DNA of 26,144 nt from a virus. Below the pieces are notes generated by a model. That model did no database searches. It was not told the DNA's origin and saw only the letters and a list, made by a program, of their open reading frames with translations. Numbering within the stretch: position 1 is the stretch's first letter; every line of letters begins with the position of its first letter. The stretch is taken from positions 1 through 26,144 of the IMG/VR virus record IMGVR_UViG_3300010401_000032; one strand, written 5' to 3'. Position numbers and translations under genes: made by a program. This document shows positions 7,398 to 13,646 of the stretch, piece after piece.

Positions 7398-7682
7398 ATG
7401 AAAACACTTGCAATAGTTTTAGTGGCGGCTCTCGCGTTAGCAGGCTCTTTCGGAGCAGGCATGACGACGGGAAAACGCATGTCTCACGTTCCGGAACAGA
7501 AGATCCCGATTGGCTTCACTTTCAATATGCCCTGTGAAGAGCACGGCAGCCATGTCGGTAAAGTCCTGGATTCCTCTTTGGTCAGAATTTACAAACTCAA
7601 TAGGGATGACGGCGAAGAAGCCTCATTTCCGGAATCAGATCTACTTGATTTCTTCAACGCTATTGGCGTGACAGTAAAGTAG
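7398..7682 (+). CDS. Membrane-anchored or secreted unknown protein, 94 aa
   Basis: The N-terminus MKTLAIVLVAALALAGSFGA is a signal peptide or single membrane anchor. The remaining 70 residues are soluble, with HSGxH-like content (PCEEHGSHVGKV) but no known domain. It starts one base after the lipoprotein stop, so an envelope-directed gene pair is likely. No function is assigned. Confidence 0.65.
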   Translation: MKTLAIVLVAALALAGSFGAGMTTGKRMSHVPEQKIPIGFTFNMPCEEHGSHVGKVLDSSLVRIYKLNRDDGEEASFPESDLLDFFNAIGVTVK

Positions 7683-7694
7683 TGTGACAAGAGA

Positions 7695-7762
7695 CCGGAT
7701 GTTATATATAACGCTTGTACCCGCAAGCGTGATCCGGATTTTAGCCCCACCATACACGTGGG
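7695..7762 (+). ncRNA. Structured leader upstream of the nucleotidyltransferase gene (candidate)
   Basis: An outer helix CCGGAT (7695-7700) / ATCCGG (7732-7737) encloses a short AT hairpin (7701-7712) and a perfect 7-bp helix ACGCTTG (7711-7717) / CAAGCGT (7724-7730), giving a branched fold. A further 5-bp helix CCCAC (7746-7750) / GTGGG (7758-7762) follows. The reading frame is nominally open here, but the product is unlike the transferase family. No uridine tract follows, so it is not a simple terminator. It may be a regulatory leader or an RNA-processing site inside the operon. Confidence 0.4.
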
Positions 7763-7827
7763 ATAATAAGAGACGCTTACTTAAAAAAGAAAAGAGATTC
7801 GTTTTCTCAAGAAACGGAATAGATATA

Positions 7828-8784
7828 GTGTCAAAACCAAAACAAATGATTTGCCAAATAAAATTTGGCAGCCACCTATACGGGACAGCAACCGAGAAGT
7901 CTGATATAGACTTTAAGGGTATATTTCTACCTACGGTAGAGGAAATCTTCTTAGGTAGAATTCCAAAAACTTTTGCCGACGGAACGAGTGATGACTCTCG
8001 CAAGAATCTTCCCGGCGAGGAAGATAGCCAATTCTATTCATTACACCACTTCTTGAGATTGGCCGCTCAGGGACAGACTGTCGCCATCGATATGTTGTTT
8101 GCTCCCGAAAATTGCATTTTTAAAGATCCACAATTTGGTTGGATTTGGGACGAGATAGTAAAGAATCGCCAAAAACTGCTTTCAAAAGATATGAATGCGT
8201 TTATTGGCTATGCTCGGGGACAAGCTTTTAAGTATTCATTAAAAGGCGAACGTCTTACGAAGCTTCACGATTTTGTTACGGTTTTACAAGGCGTAACTGA
8301 TGGTCCACTATCTAAAGTTTGGATAACACTACCGAAGGATGCGGAACGTATTAATCCGCAAGGAATCCGCGAATTACAAATTGGTGGAAAATGGTTCGGT
8401 GAGTCTACTGCTAGTCGCTTAGTGCTAGACGCTATAAATAAACAAATTGCACGGTACGGAGTACGAGCCAACGCCACTGCTGACGCGGGCGGAATCGACT
8501 GGAAGGCTTTGTCGCACGCGGTGCGTGTGACAAAAGAACTCGTGGAACTGATTTCATTTAAGACCATCACATTTCCATTAAAAGACGCGGAACTAATTCT
8601 CGCAATTAAAAAAGGCGAAGTACCTTTAGAAAAAGTTCAACAGATACTAGACGCTGATTTTGCATTTGTTGAATTTCAAGCACATCAATCAACATTACCA
8701 GATTCAGTAGATATGAAATGGTGCGATCAGTTCCTTTTCGATATAGTGCAAAGAAGCGTACATGACAATATTCTTCACGTCTGA
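7828..8784 (+). CDS. RlaP/NrdC.11-like nucleotidyltransferase, 318 aa
   Basis: The pol-beta nucleotidyltransferase signature is at the N-terminus: FGSHLYGTATEKSDIDFKGI with GS at 14-15 and the acidic pair D26, D28. The next strand IFLPTVEEIFLG and the later helical body with EEDSQFYSLHHFLRLAAQGQ match the RlaP group that includes T4 NrdC.11. The GTG at 7828 is preferred because GGA lies upstream and the family begins a few residues before GSxxYG; ATG 7846 is the alternative. The group is predicted to transfer nucleotides to RNA or protein targets. The 3' end overlaps the phosphoesterase gene by 23 bases. Confidence 0.75.
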   Translation: MSKPKQMICQIKFGSHLYGTATEKSDIDFKGIFLPTVEEIFLGRIPKTFADGTSDDSRKNLPGEEDSQFYSLHHFLRLAAQGQTVAIDMLFAPENCIFKDPQFGWIWDEIVKNRQKLLSKDMNAFIGYARGQAFKYSLKGERLTKLHDFVTVLQGVTDGPLSKVWITLPKDAERINPQGIRELQIGGKWFGESTASRLVLDAINKQIARYGVRANATADAGGIDWKALSHAVRVTKELVELISFKTITFPLKDAELILAIKKGEVPLEKVQQILDADFAFVEFQAHQSTLPDSVDMKWCDQFLFDIVQRSVHDNILHV

Positions 8785-9295
8785 TACCCACTTCGGGCAT
8801 ACCAATATTATCCGCTACTGTTCGCGACCTTTTGCGAATGTAGCGGAGATGAATGAGGGGCTCATCGAAAGATGGAATTCTCGTGTCACTAAGGGTGACA
8901 CGGTGTTTCACTTGGGCGACTTCTTTTATTCTATGAAAAAGGATGAAGCGATTGAAGTATTGCATCGTTTGAATGGACAGGTACGTATAGTGCCGGGCAA
9001 TCACGATAAACTCATCCATAGGATGTGGGAATCGTGGCAACTGTGCGAAGTTCGAAGATCAGAATTATTTGTACTTGAGCAACCTATAATAGAAATTCAT
9101 CACGAGCACAAGATGTTGGTATTATGCCACTTTCCTATTGAATCGTGGCATCAAAAGGAACGAGGGTCAATCCACTTACATGGACATAGCCACGGCAACT
9201 CTACGCCCACAATTAATAGATACGATGTAGGCGTAGATGTCTATGGTGGTCCAGTTACATTAGAAGAGCTAGAAAATAGAAAAGGATGGGCATGA
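8762..9295 (+). CDS. Calcineurin-like metallophosphoesterase, 177 aa
   Basis: All metal-binding blocks are present in order: SDTHFGH (D8, H10), HLGDFFY (D53), PGNHDK (79-83), CHFP (H123) and HLHGHSHG (138-145). Length and the GNHD/GHxH spacing fit small phage and bacterial YfcE/MPE proteins that use two metals to hydrolyse phosphodiesters or monoesters. Its start lies within the nucleotidyltransferase gene and its stop overlaps the next start as ATGA, so the three are coupled. An RNA-end or cyclic nucleotide substrate is plausible from context but unproven. Confidence 0.85.
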   Translation: MTIFFTSDTHFGHTNIIRYCSRPFANVAEMNEGLIERWNSRVTKGDTVFHLGDFFYSMKKDEAIEVLHRLNGQVRIVPGNHDKLIHRMWESWQLCEVRRSELFVLEQPIIEIHHEHKMLVLCHFPIESWHQKERGSIHLHGHSHGNSTPTINRYDVGVDVYGGPVTLEELENRKGWA

Positions 9296-10401
9296 GATAC
9301 GATATAGCTACGGCAGAACTAGATCCCGCAACAAAAGTATTTATTCTGAATGCTTATAAAAAGGGATTAGAATTCCTGTCGTCCAATTATTTTATCATTC
9401 CCGATAAAGTTGAAGAGCTATTTGCTCTAATTCGTGCTCGTAAAGATTATACCGGCGAAGTGTCTTCTTCGTCATATATGTACTTTGAAACTGATGGCTA
9501 TCACATAGCTATCAATAAGGTTTCTAACATTTTATTGTTCGCCTGTCCAAATATCGCATGGTGCCAAGATTTTGTTAAAGGATTAGACGGATTCTCTAAA
9601 ACAAAAGAAAATGGCAGTATCAATATCGACTACTTCTTTCTTGCCAGCCATGGTGTTAGCAGAAATATCATCGAAGTTAATATTGATACCATGGAACAGA
9701 TTCACCCCGGATTGTATCCCGATGTTGACATTGATATTTTAAGCAGTGAATACATGAATGATAAGGATTCCATCCTTTTCTTAGCGGGAATCCCCGGAGT
9801 CGGTAAAACGACCTTCATGCGGTATCTTTTGCAGCGATTTGCAAAAAGGCAACTAAATCCCGATCTATTAGAATTACTTACCGGTGAATCTATTGCCTAC
9901 GTCAAAGACATGTCAGTAATGTCACAGAGTCAGTTCTGGTGTGAGCTTGTTAGTTCTAAATACAACATCATTATCTTTGACGATCTGGACTTCGGGCTTG
10001 CAACAAGAGACAACCCTGGCAATAACATCGTAAGCAATCTACTATCTTACAGCGATGGTATATTCGGCTCTAAAGCTAAGATCGTTATTACGACTAATAT
10101 GGCCATCACCGATATCGATAAGGCTTTACTACGCCCTGGAAGATGCTTCGATTTCCTCGTCTTAAATCCGCTAACTCGGAGCGACGCTTTAAATGCTTGG
10201 ATAACTATTCTTAATTTACCAAAAGAAGATTTTGAAGCACAGTGGCCAGATGCAAAAGAAATTACTCAATCAGATCTCATGAGTGTATCTTATCGTATTC
10301 GCGAAAGCAGAAAGCAACGCACATACGTTAAGAAAGGTAAGAATATTTATAATGTTGAAGATAAGATGAAACAAATGCTATCACCGGTAGGCTTTAAATG
10401 A
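9292..10401 (+). CDS. AAA+ ATPase, 369 aa
   Basis: A single C-terminal AAA+ module is preceded by about 160 residues of unknown fold. Walker A is GIPGVGKTT (166-174), Walker B IIIFDDLD (226-233), sensor 1 lies in VITTNM (near 269), and LLRPGRCFD (about 279-287) carries the arginine finger in the BCS1/Pch2-like style. The unique N-terminal domain probably gives substrate specificity. The start at 9292 overlaps the phosphoesterase stop as ATGA and has AAAGGA upstream, which decides against the in-frame ATG at 9286. The protein may remodel a phage complex; the target is unknown. Confidence 0.8.
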   Translation: MRYDIATAELDPATKVFILNAYKKGLEFLSSNYFIIPDKVEELFALIRARKDYTGEVSSSSYMYFETDGYHIAINKVSNILLFACPNIAWCQDFVKGLDGFSKTKENGSINIDYFFLASHGVSRNIIEVNIDTMEQIHPGLYPDVDIDILSSEYMNDKDSILFLAGIPGVGKTTFMRYLLQRFAKRQLNPDLLELLTGESIAYVKDMSVMSQSQFWCELVSSKYNIIIFDDLDFGLATRDNPGNNIVSNLLSYSDGIFGSKAKIVITTNMAITDIDKALLRPGRCFDFLVLNPLTRSDALNAWITILNLPKEDFEAQWPDAKEITQSDLMSVSYRIRESRKQRTYVKKGKNIYNVEDKMKQMLSPVGFK

Positions 10402-10712
10402 AAACATTGATTGCAACTATTATTCTAAGCAGTTTGTCCTTTGGACAGACAAAAGTACCGCCGCCAAAAATCGACTATAGTAAGTACGGCTCCCTCTCTG
10501 GACAAATGATTGTATATCAAAATGTACAAAGACAGATAGACGTTTTAGAGCTTGAAAAATATAGGGCGTTTAGGGAAGAAATACGCCGCCAAACACCTAC
10601 AGTTGTGACTACCTATTACGTTTCGGAACGCCGCTCTTATTACGACCGTTGCCCAGTATCAAATGATTGCGTTAGACAGCGTAACTCCTGGCGATCATCG
10701 TCCAGGAAATAG
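10398..10712 (+). CDS. Secreted unknown protein, 104 aa
   Basis: A signal peptide (MKTLIATIILSSLSFG) precedes a short Lys/Tyr/Arg-rich body with two cysteines (RCPVSNDCV) that could form a disulfide outside the cytoplasm. No family is recognised. It overlaps the AAA+ stop as ATGA and is the last gene of the long rightward operon, 67 bases before the terminator stem. Confidence 0.6.
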   Translation: MKTLIATIILSSLSFGQTKVPPPKIDYSKYGSLSGQMIVYQNVQRQIDVLELEKYRAFREEIRRQTPTVVTTYYVSERRSYYDRCPVSNDCVRQRNSWRSSSRK

Positions 10713-10753
10713 CTGCCGCGTGTTTGTGGACCCCGGGCCGCCTTTGTAAAAAC

Positions 10754-10768
10754 CTGCCATTCCGGCAG
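10754..10768 (+). other. Short hairpin before the operon terminator
   Basis: CTGCC (10754-10758) / GGCAG (10764-10768) with loop ATTCC, followed by ATTGAAAAAA rather than uridines. It may stabilise the 3' end of the rightward mRNA. Confidence 0.35.
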
Positions 10769-10779
10769 ATTGAAAAAAC

Positions 10780-10814
10780 TACCCTACCGTCGATGCAATA
10801 GGGTATTCTTTTCT
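10780..10814. terminator. Bidirectional intrinsic terminator
   Basis: TACCCTA (10780-10786) / TAGGGTA (10799-10805) form a 7-bp stem with a 12-base loop. Rightward it is followed by TTCTTTTCT; leftward it is followed by a six-uridine run. It separates the convergent long rightward operon and the leftward small-gene block. Confidence 0.7.
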
Positions 10815-10815
10815 A

Positions 10816-10902
10816 TCAATGCGAAAGGTAGGCTGAAACGATCCACGCGACGCAGAAGCATACGCCTAGTGCAAGGAACCTTTCCGAAATGTCAAGCTTC
10901 AT
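10816..10902 (-). CDS. Small membrane protein, 28 aa
   Basis: The product starts MKLDISERFLALGVCF and ends WIVSAYLSH, one short hydrophobic helix with a charged N-terminus. A strong Shine-Dalgarno (AAGGAAAGGA) lies nine bases before the ATG at 10902, and the stop is two bases from the bidirectional terminator. It resembles the 24- and 33-residue neighbours in size and style. No function is known. Confidence 0.55.
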   Translation of the reverse strand: MKLDISERFLALGVCFCVAWIVSAYLSH

Positions 10903-10965
10903 GCTGATATGATCCTTTCCTTATGGTGTTCTGTTGCATGCTCAAGCTTCGAATAGTAGAAGACA

Positions 10966-10989
10966 AGGGGCCGAGCATGCTCGGCCCCT
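10966..10989. repeat. Perfect 24-bp palindrome
   Basis: AGGGGCCGAGCA followed by its exact reverse complement, with no unpaired centre, between two leftward micro-genes. In RNA it would be a very stable hairpin. Only a weak pyrimidine run (TTGTCTTCT) follows leftward, so it may be an attenuating or RNA-stabilising element rather than a full terminator. Confidence 0.5.
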
Positions 10990-11023
10990 AGTGTATCCTA
11001 CGCTGCCCTATGGGCAAGCTAGC

Positions 11024-11098
11024 TTACATACATGCTTCGATGATGTAGCACAGTAGCACGCCACCGATTTGAAGGATGTCGAGTTTGGAGAGTTTCAT
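11024..11098 (-). CDS. Micro-protein, 24 aa
   Basis: The product begins MKLSKLDILQIGGVLLCY and ends with Met-24. Its hydrophobic middle could dip into the membrane. AAAGGAAA lies upstream of the ATG at 11098, 19 bases after the stop of the 92-residue gene. It resembles the 28-residue neighbour at the N-terminus (MKLSKLDIL versus MKLDISERFL), suggesting a shared origin. It is very short, so confidence is limited. Confidence 0.45.
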   Translation of the reverse strand: MKLSKLDILQIGGVLLCYIIEACM

Positions 11099-11117
11099 AG
11101 CTGGATGTTTCCTTTGA

Positions 11118-11396
11118 TTAGCTGAAAAGGTTGCACAATTCTTGGAGGGTCGCGGGGCGATCTACTTCGGGCGATCCGCACAGATGGCAAGCTTCATCCG
11201 ATGCGAGTACCGTGGAGCGGACGCTCGCATCCGAGTACGTTTCGGCATGCTCGATACGGCACGCTTCGCAGAGTAGATCGGTATGCAGATTCCCGAGATT
11301 ATCCCGCCACTCCGCAGCGTAGAACGCTCCGGATTCCTTCGCGGGATCACGGTAGACCAAGTGGAGCATATGCTTTGAATCTGTGTAGGTTCGCAT
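11118..11396 (-). CDS. Small Cys-rich (zinc ribbon-like) protein, 92 aa
   Basis: Two CxxC pairs (LLCEACRIEH near 43-47 and ACHLCGSPE near 69-73) could bind one zinc. The N-terminus is beta-like (YTDSKHMLHLVYRDPAKESG). AGGACG six bases before the ATG at 11396 is the ribosome site; it overlaps the stop codon of the 33-residue gene upstream, so the pair is coupled. No exact family is recognised. A nucleic-acid or adaptor role is only a possibility. Confidence 0.65.
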   Translation of the reverse strand: MRTYTDSKHMLHLVYRDPAKESGAFYAAEWRDNLGNLHTDLLCEACRIEHAETYSDASVRSTVLASDEACHLCGSPEVDRPATLQELCNLFS

Positions 11397-11406
11397 GGTG
11401 GTCGTC

Positions 11407-11508
11407 CTAGTGCGGAACGGTGACAGTGTGAAGGATGGCGATCGCCTTCGAAATGATGATTCCGGCGAAGATGAAGGCGACCACTGCGGCTACTGCGTAG
11501 GACTTCAT
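11407..11508 (-). CDS. Single-span small membrane protein, 33 aa
   Basis: The sequence MKSYAVAAVVAFIFAGIIIS is a clear transmembrane helix, followed by a short polar tail ending TVTVPH. AGGGAAG precedes the ATG at 11508, and the TAG stop is embedded in the ribosome site of the next gene. It is the promoter-proximal gene of the micro-gene group, although no clear promoter is visible. Confidence 0.6.
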   Translation of the reverse strand: MKSYAVAAVVAFIFAGIIISKAIAILHTVTVPH

Positions 11509-11590
11509 GTTTGGGCTTCCCTTTGGGTTTCTCGTCTCTGCCCTACCTATCGGCAGGCTGGCAATGGACCTGAAACACAATCCGGAAAAT

Positions 11591-11625
11591 CTGAGGGCCG
11601 GACCTAAGTTAGGTCCGGCCCTCAG
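11591..11625 (-). terminator. Strong hairpin terminator after the DUF932 gene
   Basis: A 17-bp perfect stem (CTGAGGGCCGGACCTAA and its complement) with a single central base lies 30 bases after the DUF932 stop. Leftward it is followed by ATTTTCC, a short uridine tract, so termination of the leftward transcript is likely. Confidence 0.55.
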
Positions 11626-11654
11626 GATACGTACCCCGCCCCGCTAGGCTTCGC

Positions 11655-12554
11655 TTAGGTGATACCCGCAAGCTTGTCGAGCATGGTCACCGTTTGCCCC
11701 TCGAACACCTGCCGCGTGCCGTTCAAAGCGTAGAGACTGGCCAAACGCTTCTCCTCGTTTTCCTTCGCCTTTTCGGGGAGATACCGGGTATTCGTCGACG
11801 TTACGGCATTGTAAACGTCGGCGAGACTCCGGCCGAACGTGCCGCGTTCCGGTCGGTTGAATTCGGAAAGTGCAAATTCGTACTCGTTCAAGGTTCGGGC
11901 CGAAACGTCTTCCAGATCCTTTCCCTTGAAACCGTAAAGGTCCGAGAGAATGACTGCCGCATCGGTTGCCGAAACGCTGGCCGAATTCCAGATCGTAACG
12001 CGATCGGAAATGCGGCGGATTTGCGTTTTGAGATCATTCCAAGTGGAAACCGCAAGGTCCAGATTTTCGCCAACCTTGCCAGAGTGCGGGATTGCGAAAC
12101 TCGCCATCCTAGCCGCCATCATAGCGGTATTCTGGCAAACGATCCTATGCGAATGGATCGAACCTCGGATTTTCCCGCCGCCGCCCTGGTGATTGTGGAG
12201 ACTCAGGAAATGCGTCCAATCTTCTCCCGCGACCTTGCCTTGTTCGGCCAGACTCCCGCCGTCGATTCGGAACGAGAGAACCTCATAACTCCCGCGATGG
12301 AAAAGGAAGCCTCGTTCCGGAGTGATCCAACCTTCCGCCATGAAGTGGTCGACACGCGACGCAACCTCGGCGGGAGAGATCGCCCGATATTCCGTCGAAA
12401 CCGTTTTCGGCGAGATGACTTCGCCATCGGTGGAGCGGACGATATGAAACTGCCCCCGGATGTTCTCGTCGCGGCGGATCGGATGGGGAGCGGGTTCCAA
12501 GGAAACGGAATAGTCCATTCCTTGCGATTTGAGAAACTCGGACATGCTGACCAT
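11655..12554 (-). CDS. DUF932 phage/plasmid-like protein (TIGR03299 type), 299 aa
   Basis: The centre carries LHNHQGGGGKIRGSIHSHRI and VCQNTAMMAARMAS, the conserved core of DUF932 (phage/plasmid-like protein TIGR03299). Length 299 fits the family. A YEVLSFRIDGG segment before and a helical C-terminal half with DLYGFKGKDLEDVS follow the usual order. The family is common on phages and plasmids, often with DNA metabolism genes, and has no agreed biochemical activity. AAAGG before the ATG at 12554 supports the start. The gene lies between two long hairpins and has typical block-3 composition. Confidence 0.8.
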   Translation of the reverse strand: MVSMSEFLKSQGMDYSVSLEPAPHPIRRDENIRGQFHIVRSTDGEVISPKTVSTEYRAISPAEVASRVDHFMAEGWITPERGFLFHRGSYEVLSFRIDGGSLAEQGKVAGEDWTHFLSLHNHQGGGGKIRGSIHSHRIVCQNTAMMAARMASFAIPHSGKVGENLDLAVSTWNDLKTQIRRISDRVTIWNSASVSATDAAVILSDLYGFKGKDLEDVSARTLNEYEFALSEFNRPERGTFGRSLADVYNAVTSTNTRYLPEKAKENEEKRLASLYALNGTRQVFEGQTVTMLDKLAGIT

Positions 12555-12577
12555 GACTTGAACCTTTCTTTTGGAGC

Positions 12578-12612
12578 CTAGGGGCGGCGGGAACCTTTCC
12601 CGTCGCCCCTAG
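12578..12612 (-). repeat. Long GC-rich hairpin in the leader of the DUF932 gene
   Basis: CTAGGGGCG (12578-12586) pairs with CGCCCCTAG, and with CGGG/CCCG inside makes a stem of about 14 bp with a seven-base loop. It sits between the stop at 12632 and the DUF932 start. No uridine run follows, so it may protect or regulate the downstream mRNA. The flank GATACACTAGGGG recurs beside the palindrome at 10966-10989. Confidence 0.45.
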
Positions 12613-12631
12613 TGTATCGTCCGATTCTACT

Positions 12632-12784
12632 TCATGCCGTAGGATTCTCTAGTTTTTCTTTCGATCGGATCCGATCGGCCATTTCCTTATATACAGGAAG
12701 TCCAGCCTTCGCCGATCGAATGATCATTCCCAATTTTTTCGCCACGTGAACTAGTGTAACTTTTTCCACGCTCTTTTTTTCCAC
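12632..12784 (-). CDS. Unknown basic protein, 50 aa, GTG start
   Basis: The frame is open from an ATG at 12838, but that ATG lies inside the -35/-10 spacer of the promoter at 12821-12848 and cannot be transcribed from it. GTG at 12784 has AAAGGA six bases upstream and is chosen. The product (VEKKSVEKVTLVHVAKKLGM at its start) is Lys-rich and probably one or two helices. No family is recognised. Confidence 0.55.
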   Translation of the reverse strand: MEKKSVEKVTLVHVAKKLGMIIRSAKAGLPVYKEMADRIRSKEKLENPTA

Positions 12785-12820
12785 GGGTAATCCTTTCTCG
12801 TTTTCACCCTCGATTCCACA

Positions 12821-12848
12821 AGTATACCACGATGGCATGTAAAGTCAA
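12821..12848 (-). promoter_or_regulatory. Sigma-70 promoter, TTGACT-16-TATACT
   Basis: -35 TTGACT (12843-12848), 16-base spacer, -10 TATACT (12821-12826). It drives the 50-residue GTG gene and probably DUF932, with a normal leader carrying a Shine-Dalgarno. Confidence 0.7.
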
Positions 12849-12892
12849 GCATTTTTCGCAAAGCTTACAATGTATGCGTTATGTAAAATATC

Positions 12893-12920
12893 TTGTTTCC
12901 CGTTCGGGATATGATAGACT
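12893..12920 (+). promoter_or_regulatory. Rightward promoter with spacer palindrome
   Basis: TTGTTT (12893-12898), 16-base spacer, TAGACT (12915-12920). The spacer holds CCCG/CGGG (12899-12908). The predicted +1 is near 12927, inside the first TTACG-N4-CGTAA palindrome. No gene follows it rightward, so the transcript would be non-coding. Confidence 0.4.
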
Positions 12921-13127
12921 CTAAGTTACGATAGCGTAACATCCACCTCAAGCTGTCAAAACGGCGGAATCTGTCGTTTTGGCAGATTGTGTTACGTTTT
13001 CGTGCCTTTACAATTCCTTTACGTTACGGTCGCGTAATATTACACAAGTTTTACATGAATTGGCGGCCGGCGAGGAGGGGAAGGTCCAGAGCCCGCAGTA
13101 ATGTACTTTTGCGGTGCCACCCGAAAT

Positions 13128-13193
13128 TTTGTGGTCTACGACCACAAAGCCATAAAATTCTGGAATCCGAAATGGCGGTTTCGGATTCCAGAA
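13128..13193 (-). terminator. Tandem hairpin terminators
   Basis: Leftward, the first hairpin is a 15-bp perfect stem (TTCTGGAATCCGAAA, 13158-13172, with its complement at 13179-13193, loop of six) followed by TTTTAT. The second is a 9-bp stem (TTTGTGGTC 13128-13136 / GACCACAAA 13140-13148) followed by ATTT. Together they should end the transcript of the gene at 13242-13472. Confidence 0.65.
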
Positions 13194-13241
13194 GGGGACA
13201 TCGAGCTACTAATGGGGTTGAGAATTACCCCCGGTATTGTT

Positions 13242-13472
13242 TTACCAGTATCGATCCAGTGTTTCTTTTGCGATTTTCAACGTATAGCCAGTGATGTATC
13301 GGTGCAGCTTGATTGCCGCAAGCTTGTCTCCCTTGGTGACTCGTGCCAATTCCTGAGCCACTTCTTCATTAGTCCAGGTAGGACGCACCGGTTGTTCCGG
13401 CTTGATAGGGCCAAGGCGAACATGGGCCACGAATTCCAAGATCTCTTCAAGGCTGTCAAATTCAAGCTTCAT
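13242..13472 (-). CDS. Unknown protein, 76 aa, leaderless
   Basis: ATG 13472 lies exactly six bases after a TATACT -10, so transcription should begin at or next to the start codon; the in-frame ATG at 13511 is upstream of the promoter. The product starts MKLEFDSLEEILEFVAHVRL, an amphipathic helix, and has a second helical part TNEEVAQELARVTKGDKLAA. No family is recognised. It forms a single-gene unit ended by tandem hairpins. Confidence 0.65.
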   Translation of the reverse strand: MKLEFDSLEEILEFVAHVRLGPIKPEQPVRPTWTNEEVAQELARVTKGDKLAAIKLHRYITGYTLKIAKETLDRYW

Positions 13473-13478
13473 AGTATC

Positions 13479-13507
13479 AGTATATCCAATAAACGTAACA
13501 GACGCAA
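13479..13507 (-). promoter_or_regulatory. Leaderless promoter, TTGCGT-17-TATACT
   Basis: -35 TTGCGT (13502-13507), 17-base spacer, -10 TATACT (13479-13484), then six bases to the ATG at 13472. Confidence 0.65.
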
Positions 13508-13571
13508 GCAAGAAGTGTTGGAAATAGTAATATTACAAAGAATAGAAGAAGCTTGGAAATGAGATATTTCA

Positions 13572-13646
13572 TAAAAAAGGGGACCTATCCTTTGTGCGTG
13601 GGCAGTTTAGATAGGTCCCCGATGCGGCTTCACGCCAACTTCTCTC
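13572..13646 (-). ncRNA. Candidate small RNA with own promoter and terminator
   Basis: From the promoter at 13653-13680 the predicted transcript starts near 13646 and runs about 75 bases to an intrinsic terminator: an 11-bp stem GGGGACCTATC (13579-13589) / GATAGGTCCCC (13610-13620) with a 20-base loop, followed leftward by six uridines. A small GGC/GCC hairpin precedes it. The only frame inside lacks an ATG. The terminator also serves the cyclic-phosphate receiver operon. Confidence 0.5.

Larger units (their letters stand above)
12839..13241. other. Gene-free region with palindromes, promoter and hairpins
   Basis: No convincing gene is present in these 403 bases. They hold two copies of TTACG-N4-CGTAA (12926-12939 and 13024-13037), an inverted repeat CAAAACG (12957-12963) / CGTTTTG (12975-12981), a rightward promoter at 12893-12920, and two leftward terminator-like hairpins at 13128-13193. 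The region could be a regulatory hub or a replication origin. I see no further iteron array or DnaA-box cluster. Confidence 0.5.

Noticed and set aside
7695-7762. A degenerate tRNA before the nucleotidyltransferase gene (CCCCACCA present)
   Set aside because: No T arm, no anticodon stem-loop of proper size and no 7-bp acceptor can be drawn; kept only as an unnamed structured leader.
11694-12581. Long rightward open frame of about 295 codons opposite the DUF932 gene
   Set aside because: It is the antisense of a recognisable DUF932 gene, has no ribosome site or protein-like motif, and is open only because of codon bias on the other strand.
13060-13130. GAGGAGGGGAAGGTCC resembling the RNase P RNA core
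   Set aside because: The conserved P4 partner (ACAGAA…GGCUUA-like) and the expected length are absent; probably chance.
13011-13217. Leftward open frame with Cys residues (HYCGLW … SCKTC) across the tandem hairpins
   Set aside because: No ATG, TTG or ribosome-linked start after the in-frame stops, and the hairpins with U-tracts explain the sequence better as terminators.
12989-13562. Two overlapping rightward open frames in and after the palindromic region
   Set aside because: They read through terminator hairpins and the leaderless gene at 13242-13472; the products are Arg/Ser filler without domains.
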